Shown: one piece after another, positions 26,005 through 31,928 of the stretch
Numbering within the stretch: the first letter of the stretch is position 1
Layout of the letters: each line of letters opens with the position of its first letter
Assembly (NCBI GenBank): GCA_947589685.1
Contig: CANQCN010000012.1
Location: forward strand, 1-33,365
DNA: 33,365 nucleotides
From: an uncultured Clostridia bacterium
GTDB lineage: Bacteria > Bacillota > Clostridia > Christensenellales > CAG-314
Reading direction: 5' to 3'
Made by a program: the position numbers and the translations under genes
The notes under the pieces: generated by a model
Seen by the model: only the letters and a program-made list of their open reading frames with translations
Database searches by the model: none
Told to the model about the DNA's origin: nothing

Positions 26005-26050
26005 GTTCCCCATTCGTAACTCGAACCGCCGCTTCGCCATCAAAGAGCAT
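25985..26050 (-). repeat. Coding-like intergenic repeat ending NGEHTSLQ
   Basis: A 20-codon frame, ATG to TAA TAG, reads MLFDG and then EAAVRVTNGEHTSLQ; its end lies inside the terminator hairpin. From memory, this peptide recurs at the ends of many small predicted proteins in gut Clostridia. Such recurrence suggests a conserved intergenic DNA element that gene finders translate, not a real gene. No Shine-Dalgarno site precedes it. The memory cannot be verified here. Confidence 0.4.
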
Positions 26051-26164
26051 TTCAACCAAAATCAAAGAGCGAAATAGAGCATTAGATAATCATTACATAT
26101 CAATATGATTAAGAAAGTTTACACTACTTTTGTTGAAAAAAATTATCGAGGGCACCGGAATTTA

Positions 26165-26857
26165 TTAACTTGCTTGCGATAAATCTGAGTAACCGAACAC
26201 CTCGACCAATCGATTTAGAATATTGGTTATTTTTTCCGTTTTGCAAGCTTCCACAAATCTTTCCGACACAAAAATGTGTCCGGGATTATCAATCGTCGAA
26301 AAGATATCATACTCAACCTCGTTTAAACCATCGAGGTAAAGCTTCGCATCTTTGGGAATTTTTAAAAAATCTCTATTTCCTAAACATTTTGAGCAACCAC
26401 ATGTTCGATTATGTACTACTATCAAGCATTCATTCTCTTTATCCACATATCTCCATCGCAAAGGTTCAAAATGAACTCGCGTTTCAAAGTAAGATCCTTT
26501 AACAGATTCAATAGTTTTATGTCGCGTGGTTTCCATATATTTATACTCTCTGATTTCTTCAATACCTTTAAATTGATATTTTTCAATCATTTTTAAAAAT
26601 TTTTCAGATACGGCGAGTTGGAAGTTTACAACACCAACAGAAATATCTCCCACGCTGTCTTTATTAAATACAGCAATAAACTTTTCCGGATAAAATATAT
26701 TATATCTCTCGTAGCCGCAATATGGGCACCTAAATGTAAGATATTCTTCCGTAGGACCTTGATATTCATTTGGTATTTTGTTTGTTGAATTTACACTAAG
26801 ATATGCATACTTACGATTATAAAACATATGCGAATCATCAATTCGATAGAATTTCAT
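26165..26857 (-). CDS. Zinc-ribbon protein, possibly immunity-like, unknown function
   Basis: A 230-residue soluble protein with two cysteine pairs that could bind zinc: CPYCG (residues 44-48) and CGCSKC (about 153-158). The C-terminal part (IFSTIDNPGHIFVSERFVEACK followed by NILNRLVEV) resembles the ends of double-CxxCG and Imm11/Imm43-type immunity proteins of polymorphic toxin systems, which is a resemblance by eye only. GGGAG lies upstream of the ATG. Composition is far more AT-rich than neighbouring housekeeping genes, suggesting recent arrival. It follows the broken membrane gene and shares its promoter; a terminator lies downstream. No toxin gene is visible. Confidence 0.55.
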   Translation of the reverse strand: MKFYRIDDSHMFYNRKYAYLSVNSTNKIPNEYQGPTEEYLTFRCPYCGYERYNIFYPEKFIAVFNKDSVGDISVGVVNFQLAVSEKFLKMIEKYQFKGIEEIREYKYMETTRHKTIESVKGSYFETRVHFEPLRWRYVDKENECLIVVHNRTCGCSKCLGNRDFLKIPKDAKLYLDGLNEVEYDIFSTIDNPGHIFVSERFVEACKTEKITNILNRLVEVFGYSDLSQAS

Positions 26858-26932
26858 TTAATGTTTTCTCCCGCCACCTGTTTTGTTTCACTACTGCACT
26901 ATTTTTCCGACAATATGTGCATCATATAATTG

Positions 26933-27408
26933 TTATTTTGGCGAACGGACTATTTTGTCTCCAAACAGCTTTTCATATTCTTCAAGAGTTCCTTTCACAA
27001 TAAGATCTTTTTGACAAATCATATAATTATTTCTAAATCCGATATTGAAATAGATTTGATACCACTCACCGTAGTCAACCACTGTTTCGATCTCACCGAT
27101 TGGATTGTTTTTGGATTCCAATATACTTTACTTTCCTTGTTAATTCTCCCGTCGGCAATTGTTATCTGAGTAGGTAATTTCTTTTTCAGAAACACCGTTC
27201 CCTCAATAATCGCCATACCTACGGCTATAACAAGAATTATGCCGGCAAGTACTCCCCAAAACAACTTTGCCCTTGATATAGATAAAACTACCATAGGGAT
27301 TATAAATGGTAATGCGGGCAATAAGAAAATAATTAAGGATCTTAAAATATCCTTTTTCATATAAAAATGAACGCACCCGGACGACAAAGCGCCATTAAAC
27401 TCTATCAT
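26933..27408 (-). pseudogene. Small membrane protein gene with a one-base frameshift
   Basis: Two overlapping frames together give one protein of about 158 residues. The first part starts at 27408 (AGGAG six bases upstream) and has two membrane helices (about residues 22-42 and 48-70), then ITIADGRINKESKVYWNPK. The second part, ending at 26933, continues NNPIGEIETVVDYGEWYQIYF and KDLIVKGTLEEYEKLFGDKIV, like a small PH-like domain. Adding one A to the run of five A near 27110-27115 joins them exactly. The gene is therefore broken by a recent deletion or the base is a sequencing error. If unrepaired, the product is 129 residues with an altered tail. Function unknown. Confidence 0.65.
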
Positions 27409-27545
27409 ATACCTCTCCTATTCTTGCCAAATACAGAACAGAATTTTTTATTTCGCCATAATTCATACTCCACGTCGTTTGTTACGCCCTGTTTCGAATC
27501 ACAAGCTTATGGAGATAAAAGTTGTCCACTTCCTATTACATTTAT

Positions 27546-27574
27546 ATAATAACACAAAACGTTTATATTGTCAA
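27546..27574 (-). promoter_or_regulatory. Promoter of the leftward two-gene unit
   Basis: On the - strand: TTGACA (27574-27569), exactly 17 bases, TATTAT (27551-27546). This near-consensus sigma-A promoter gives a leader of about 130 bases before the membrane gene at 27408. Confidence 0.8.
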
Positions 27575-27586
27575 CCCAACCATTAA

Positions 27587-27676
27587 TCATCCGGCTGACT
27601 GTATTTTATCAACAGCTACAACTGCCTCGACAAGTTGTCTGCCCGAAAGTTTACATTTCGAAAGGTAATTACTGCA
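27587..27676 (-). pseudogene. Possible gene remnant
   Basis: A - strand frame of about 28 codons ending in TGA reads KLSGRQLVEAVVAVDKIQ near its end and looks protein-like, but it lies upstream of the unit's promoter and has no sensible start; the frame extends into AT-rich DNA that reads as hydrophobic filler. It may be the 3' end of a lost gene. Confidence 0.2.
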
Positions 27677-27715
27677 CCGCTGCGCAAAAAAATTTGGCAC
27701 ATAAGGAAATAAAAT

Positions 27716-27743
27716 TATTCGTAAAATATTTGCTTTACGAATA
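27716..27743. repeat. Dif-like palindrome B, next to the recombinase
   Basis: TATTCGTAAA (27716-27725), eight bases, TTTACGAATA (27734-27743): 28 bases in total. It matches palindrome A in arms and right flank but has a different centre. Its right half overlaps the -35 box of the recombinase promoter, so it could serve as a recombination site, an operator, or both. Confidence 0.6.
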
Positions 27744-27758
27744 GATATGCGGTATAAT
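27730..27758 (+). promoter_or_regulatory. Promoter of the tyrosine recombinase
   Basis: TTGCTT (27730-27735), 17 bases, TATAAT (27753-27758). The -35 box lies within palindrome B. Predicted start near 27765. Confidence 0.7.
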
Positions 27759-27841
27759 GTTAGCATAAATATAAAAATATTAAAAAAACACACAATAATA
27801 TTATACTTTTGCGTTGTTTCGAGCATGACGAGGGCGATAAA

Positions 27842-28903
27842 ATGAGCAAAACATATTTCAACAACAGAGACGCGGAAAATCTCGAAAAATTAAACAAAAT
27901 ATTGGATGAGGATCTTCCCGAATTTTGCAGAGAGTATTTTGTGGGAATTTCCGCCAATACCACACCGCTTACGCGGCTTAACTACGGCTACGATATACGC
28001 ACTTTTTTTAAGTATATTGTGAGCAAAATTGAACGTTTTAAGACAAAATCGACCAAAGAGATCACCCCAGCCGATATCGAATCGCTGTCGCCGTTCGAGA
28101 TCGAGGCGTATCTGAGCTATGTCGAGATATACCGCAAGGACGGCAAAATCGTCAACAACGGAGTAAGAGGCAAAAGCAGAAAGCTTGCGGCAATTCGCTC
28201 GATGGTAAAGTATTTTGAAAAAAAACAGCTCATTCGCTACAATCCCACCGCTTCCGTCGATACGCCGAAATTGCGTGAAAAAGAGATAATTCGCTTGGAC
28301 AGCGACGAAATAGAGACGATGATGGACGTCGTAGATACGGGCGAGGGTTTGAGCGAACGACAACAAAAATATCAGGAAAACACGCGTATTCGCGATCTGG
28401 CGATAGTCGGTCTTTTGCTCGGAACGGGTATCCGTGTAAGCGAATTGGTCGGTATCGACATCGACGACGTCAATTTCGACGATCTCAGCTTTGTTGTGCA
28501 ACGTAAGGGCGGCGCTCGCGTGATACTCTACTTTTCCGAAGAGGTCGCGGGATATTTGTACGACTACTACTCCATGCGCGTTGCGGACGAAAGCCTCAAA
28601 GATGAGCCTGCGTTGTTTCTTTCTCTTCAAAAACGTCGTATCACCACGCGCGCCGTGGAAAATATAATCAAAAAATACAGCCTTGTAGCCACACCGTTGA
28701 AACATATCACGCCGCACAAGCTTCGTTCCACCTTCGGTACGCAGCTTTACCGAAACACGGGAGACATATACGTGGTTGCGGATGTGCTTGGACACAAGGA
28801 CGTAAACACGACAAAACGGCATTACGCGGCTATCACGGAGGATATTCGCCGCAACGCCTCGACAAAAGTCAGTTTGCGTCGTTCGCCCGACGACAATGAA
28901 TAG
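27842..28903 (+). CDS. Tyrosine recombinase (Xer/integrase family)
   Basis: A 353-residue site-specific recombinase. The N-terminal SAM-like DNA-binding domain (about 20-140) includes LPEFCREYFVGISANTTPLTRLNYGYDIRTFF. The catalytic residues are all present: R198 in GTGIRVSEL, K222 in RKGGAR, H292 and R295 in HKLRSTFG, H318 in LGHKD, and the nucleophile Y328 in RHYAAI. The ATG at 27842 with GAGGGCG upstream is preferred over a TTG at 27809. Codon use matches the host, and the gene overlaps hflX by eight bases, so it may be a resident Xer-like enzyme and not cargo of an element. The adjoining palindrome B is a natural candidate substrate. Confidence 0.9.
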   Translation: MSKTYFNNRDAENLEKLNKILDEDLPEFCREYFVGISANTTPLTRLNYGYDIRTFFKYIVSKIERFKTKSTKEITPADIESLSPFEIEAYLSYVEIYRKDGKIVNNGVRGKSRKLAAIRSMVKYFEKKQLIRYNPTASVDTPKLREKEIIRLDSDEIETMMDVVDTGEGLSERQQKYQENTRIRDLAIVGLLLGTGIRVSELVGIDIDDVNFDDLSFVVQRKGGARVILYFSEEVAGYLYDYYSMRVADESLKDEPALFLSLQKRRITTRAVENIIKKYSLVATPLKHITPHKLRSTFGTQLYRNTGDIYVVADVLGHKDVNTTKRHYAAITEDIRRNASTKVSLRRSPDDNE

Positions 28904-30167
28904 TATGAAAGTAAAAATAGAAAATGTGGCGTTGATGTATGTAGAATTGCCCAACGCCGCCGTAGAACAAGACATATACGAATTGACGGAATTGATCCGC
29001 ACAGCCAATGGCGAGGTGCGCTTGCAATGTACGCAAAAGCGCAACTCGTTGGACCCTTGCACGGTCGTGGGCAAGGGCAAGATCGACGAGCTTAAACATG
29101 CGATCGAATTGTCGGAACACGACATAGACGTGGTTATTTTTTCCTGTCCGTTAAACTCGACGCAGCGAGCCGCCCTTGCCAAACAGTTGGAACGCGACGT
29201 TATCGACAAAATCGATTTGATTTTGGATATTTTTGCACTGCGCGCCACTTCCGCCGAGGGCAAAAAACAGGTGGAATTGGCTCAATTATCTTACAATCTC
29301 GCCACAAAACCTGAGGGAGACTTTTCCCGTCAGGGGGCGGGCATAGGTACGCGCGGACCGGGCGAAACAAAATTGGAAACCAATAAACGAGCTGTACGCG
29401 AGCGTATTTATCGGCTCAGACGAGAGCTGAAAGAAATAGAAAAACACCGCGAATTGACGCGCAAACAGCGCAGTGAAAACGGTATGTACACCGTTGCGCT
29501 TGTAGGCTACACAAACGCGGGCAAATCCACTCTTTTCAATAGACTGACGGACGCCGAGGCGTACGCGGACGACAAGCTTTTTGCCACGCTGGATACCACT
29601 GTCAGACGGGTAAAAATGCCAAATGGGGTGGAAATTTTGATGTGCGACACCGTCGGATTTATCAAAGATCTGCCACATTCGCTGTTGGAGGCGTTCAAAT
29701 CCACTTTGGAGGAGGCTTCGCGTGCAGATCTGCTGCTCGATGTGTGCGACGTATCCGACGAAAACGTTGTAAAGCACATCGAGGTGACGGAACAAACGCT
29801 TGCCGAACTCAACACTACCGCTTCGGTAATACGCGTTTACAACAAATGCGACAAGGTGAAAACGACCGAATATCTCGGCGACGCAACGATGAACGTTTCG
29901 TCCGTTTTCGTATCGGCTTTGACGGGCAAAAATATAGACGCGCTTACGGAAACGATCCAAAAATACGTAATGGACAAATACGCCTCTCTGACGCTGAAAG
30001 CGCCGCATGCGGAAAGCGCAAAGCTGCTCTCCGAGTTGAACAAATTCGGCGCGCAATGTCAAACCGTTGACTATACCGACGAACACGCCGTAATTCGCGC
30101 CGTCATTGCAAAAAATACGTTTCTGCCGTGGCAAAATATATTACTTTTTGATATGACAAATTTTTAG
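28896..30167 (+). CDS. hflX: GTPase HflX
   Basis: A 423-residue ribosome-associated GTPase that in other bacteria rescues or splits stalled 70S ribosomes. The N-terminal HflX domain contains VVGKGKIDELK and the glycine-rich GAGIGTRGPGETKLETNKR loop. The G domain shows G1 GYTNAGKST (about residue 203), DTVGFI as G3 and NKCDK as G4. ATG at 28896 or 28905 is possible; neither has a strong ribosome site, and translation may be coupled to the recombinase stop at 28901-28903. lexA follows by 55 bases with its own promoter. Confidence 0.95.
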   Translation: MNSMKVKIENVALMYVELPNAAVEQDIYELTELIRTANGEVRLQCTQKRNSLDPCTVVGKGKIDELKHAIELSEHDIDVVIFSCPLNSTQRAALAKQLERDVIDKIDLILDIFALRATSAEGKKQVELAQLSYNLATKPEGDFSRQGAGIGTRGPGETKLETNKRAVRERIYRLRRELKEIEKHRELTRKQRSENGMYTVALVGYTNAGKSTLFNRLTDAEAYADDKLFATLDTTVRRVKMPNGVEILMCDTVGFIKDLPHSLLEAFKSTLEEASRADLLLDVCDVSDENVVKHIEVTEQTLAELNTTASVIRVYNKCDKVKTTEYLGDATMNVSSVFVSALTGKNIDALTETIQKYVMDKYASLTLKAPHAESAKLLSELNKFGAQCQTVDYTDEHAVIRAVIAKNTFLPWQNILLFDMTNF

Positions 30168-30187
30168 AACAAAAGTTTGTTTTTATA

Positions 30188-30216
30188 TTGCACTATTTTC
30201 GGAAACATGCTACAAT
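30188..30216 (+). promoter_or_regulatory. lexA promoter
   Basis: TTGCAC (30188-30193), 17 bases, TACAAT (30211-30216) with TG before it as an extended -10. The ATG of lexA begins only seven bases after the -10, at the expected transcription start. I find no clear GAAC-N4-GTTC LexA box in it. Confidence 0.75.
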
Positions 30217-30222
30217 AGACAT

Positions 30223-30825
30223 ATGAAAAAAGGCGATGTTCGTTTGGAAGAAATTTACAACTACATAAAAATTTTTGTTGACGACAACGGATTTCCGCCT
30301 TCCGTGCGGGAGATCGGCGAAAAATTCAACATAAAATCCACCTCTACCGTACATTATTATCTGGAAAAACTGCGCGATCGCGGGTTGATCACCCAGGACG
30401 CAAACAAAAAGCGCGCGTTTTCTGTCAAGCAAACGCGAAGCCCGTCCAATTTCGTACCTTTGATCGGCAACGTGAGCGCTGGTACGGGCATTCTCGCTGT
30501 GGAAAACATAGAGGGAGAATTTCCTTTGCCGAGGGACATTTTTCACGGGAAAGATCTGTATATGCTGCGCGTAGAGGGCGACAGTATGATAGAAGTAGGT
30601 ATCGCGGACGGCGATTATGTCGTGGTCCATTCGCAAAGCGACGTGGAAATAGGCGAAATTGCCGTTGTTTTGTGGCAGGAAAAGGCAACTATCAAACGTA
30701 TCGGAGCAACCGTGCCCAACCTTGTGCTTCATCCTGAAAACAGCAGTATGTCGGATATTGTCATTACCCCGGAGGAAAACCCCGCTATCATCGGAAAAGT
30801 TGTCGGCTGTATCAAAAGGTTTTGA
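30223..30825 (+). CDS. lexA: SOS repressor LexA
   Basis: A 200-residue repressor-protease controlling the DNA damage response. The N-terminal winged helix (about 1-65) includes PPSVREIGEKFNIKSTSTVHYYLEKL in positions 25-50. The self-cleavage bond is A86-G87 in NVSAGTG, and the catalytic pair is S121 in GDSMIE and K158 in TIKRI. Start and length match Bacillus LexA. There is no Shine-Dalgarno site, and the promoter -10 box ends six bases before the ATG, so the mRNA is probably leaderless. A strong terminator follows. The presence of the mutSL operon and recombinase nearby is not evidence of LexA control; no LexA boxes were seen. Confidence 0.95.
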   Translation: MKKGDVRLEEIYNYIKIFVDDNGFPPSVREIGEKFNIKSTSTVHYYLEKLRDRGLITQDANKKRAFSVKQTRSPSNFVPLIGNVSAGTGILAVENIEGEFPLPRDIFHGKDLYMLRVEGDSMIEVGIADGDYVVVHSQSDVEIGEIAVVLWQEKATIKRIGATVPNLVLHPENSSMSDIVITPEENPAIIGKVVGCIKRF

Positions 30826-30843
30826 CGTGATTTGCAAAAATGT

Positions 30844-30874
30844 CGCTTCCGCTCTTTGCGCGAAGCGTTTTTTT
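30844..30874 (+). terminator. lexA terminator
   Basis: CGCTTC (30844-30849) pairs with GAAGCG (30862-30867), with a further small GC helix in the loop, followed by seven T (30868-30874). A classical intrinsic terminator. Confidence 0.85.
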
Positions 30875-30885
30875 AGGCTCTATTC

Positions 30886-31006
30886 AAATGTTGGAGGTAC
30901 ATTAGCAATAAGGACGCGAAGATTCGGTACGCGCCCGAACTTCGCGGGGAGTTGTTAAAGCTATCCGTTTGACATCGCCGTCGTATTTGATCACACTCCA
31001 ACATTT
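30886..31006. ncRNA. Candidate structured RNA closed by an 11-bp helix
   Basis: AAATGTTGGAG (30886-30896) is perfectly complementary to CTCCAACATTT (30996-31006). Inside, GCGAAG and CTTCGC flank a second helix, TTCGG with CCGAA, in a nested hairpin at about 30913-30942. The 121-base size and closing helix recall 5S rRNA, and a stretch reading CCGAAC, then GGAGTT, then AAGCT is loosely similar. The highly conserved 5S core and 3' half are absent, so it is not a normal 5S gene. Strand unknown; no clear promoter or own terminator. It lies between lexA and the end of the leftward ygjP-like gene. Confidence 0.35.
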
Positions 31007-31018
31007 ATTTTTGAAGAT

Positions 31019-31750
31019 TTATATATCTTTCAAAACGCGATAGCTTTCCAGCTCTTTTGCGTAATCACGATAATGCGGCAAGCTGTTGGATAAAAAATTC
31101 CAAAAGTCATCGTCATGCAACGGATGAGAAAAATGTGCGAACGCATGGGCGATCACGTATCGCCGCAGCTTTTGCGGCAACTGAACTATTCTGAAATCGA
31201 AACAAAGCACGCGCTGCGCCGCAAGAGAACACTTTACCCAAAAATCGCCGTTGTCGCGAAATTCAATTTTGGACGGACATAGAGAAATGTCGCTGCCGAA
31301 GTTGGCGATCTCGTTTGATACGTAGGTAGCGGCTATCTTTTTCAGATATGCTTTTATTGCCCGTAATCTCGACTCTCTGCTTTCGTAACACTTGGACGAT
31401 ACGTAAAGCGTATCCTCGTCAAGGTAAGTTTTGGCGCCGACTCCCGCGCGCACGGTTACGAGCTCTCCGAATATAACCGTTTTTCTGCCGTCGTAAATTT
31501 CGCCGATAATGCTGCCCTCTTTGGATACTGGCGGCTCTTTGACGAAGCTGCTCTGCTTGGGCGCGCTGTCGCAATGCTGTTCGGCAGCTTTGCCGTCCGA
31601 TCTGTGCGCGTTTATCCATTCGATGTTTTCCGCAATGATACGGCGCAGCTTCTTTTCCGACAGCAACCAATTTGCCACTACTTTCAATACGCCGTTTTCC
31701 ATTTGGAGACGCACTACCCGACGCGCGGTTCTCGTAACTACCACTTTCAT
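31019..31750 (-). CDS. YgjP-like (DUF45) metallopeptidase homologue, catalytic Glu missing
   Basis: A protein of 243 residues resembling the YgjP/DUF45 zinc metallopeptidase family. The C-terminal half has the family layout (FRDNGDFWVKCSLAAQ, then LPQKLRRYVIAHAFAH, then HPLHDDDFW). The zinc-binding HExxH motif reads HAFAH: both histidines remain, but the catalytic Glu codon (GAG or GAA) is GCG for Ala. The family WGSC segment is also altered (FWVKCS). It is therefore likely to bind metal but not cleave, or to be drifting toward a pseudogene. The ATG at 31750 is preferred over a TTG two codons upstream. Transcribed divergently from the PadR gene. Confidence 0.75.
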   Translation of the reverse strand: MKVVVTRTARRVVRLQMENGVLKVVANWLLSEKKLRRIIAENIEWINAHRSDGKAAEQHCDSAPKQSSFVKEPPVSKEGSIIGEIYDGRKTVIFGELVTVRAGVGAKTYLDEDTLYVSSKCYESRESRLRAIKAYLKKIAATYVSNEIANFGSDISLCPSKIEFRDNGDFWVKCSLAAQRVLCFDFRIVQLPQKLRRYVIAHAFAHFSHPLHDDDFWNFLSNSLPHYRDYAKELESYRVLKDI

Positions 31751-31793
31751 AGGCAATATGTTATCTTTTCAGAACGGTAGGTAAATGAAAAAT

Positions 31794-31821
31794 TTTATAA
31801 TTTAGCCCCAAATTATGTCAA
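31794..31821 (-). promoter_or_regulatory. Promoter of the ygjP-like gene
   Basis: On the - strand: TTGACA (31821-31816), 16 bases, TATAAA (31799-31794). Predicted start near 31787, about 37 bases before the ATG. Confidence 0.65.
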
Positions 31822-31849
31822 AATCGCACCTTTATTAAATAAAATACGG

Positions 31850-31868
31850 TACTATGTCACAAATAGTA
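31850..31868 (-). repeat. Dispersed 19-bp palindrome, copy 5
   Basis: Read on the - strand it is TACTATTTGTGACATAGTA, identical to the copy in the U32 gene. It lies between the two divergent promoters, ten bases upstream of the padR -35 box and 28 bases from the ygjP -35 box, a fitting place for an operator shared by both. Confidence 0.75.
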
Positions 31869-31878
31869 GTCTAAAATA

Positions 31879-31907
31879 TTGACAATTATGTACATATATT
31901 CTACAAT
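31879..31907 (+). promoter_or_regulatory. padR promoter with internal palindrome
   Basis: TTGACA (31879-31884), 17 bases, TACAAT (31902-31907): close to consensus. The spacer holds the perfect palindrome TATGTACATA (31887-31896). PadR-family operators often contain ATGT and ACAT, so autorepression is a reasonable guess. Confidence 0.8.
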
Positions 31908-31928
31908 ATTTACAAAGGAGGATGGAAA

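Noticed and set aside
25899..27743. Integron-like cassette with attC sites
   Set aside because: The palindromes lack the GTTRRRY/RYYYAAC core sites, and the recombinase has no recognisable IntI-specific insert.
30188..30222. LexA operator in the lexA promoter
   Set aside because: Only a loose GGAAACATGC half-match is present; no GAAC-N4-GTTC palindrome.
30886..31006. 5S rRNA gene
   Set aside because: The size and closing helix fit, but the near-invariant core (CCATNCCGAACNNGGAAGTTAAG pattern) and the 3' GAGAGTAGG region are missing.
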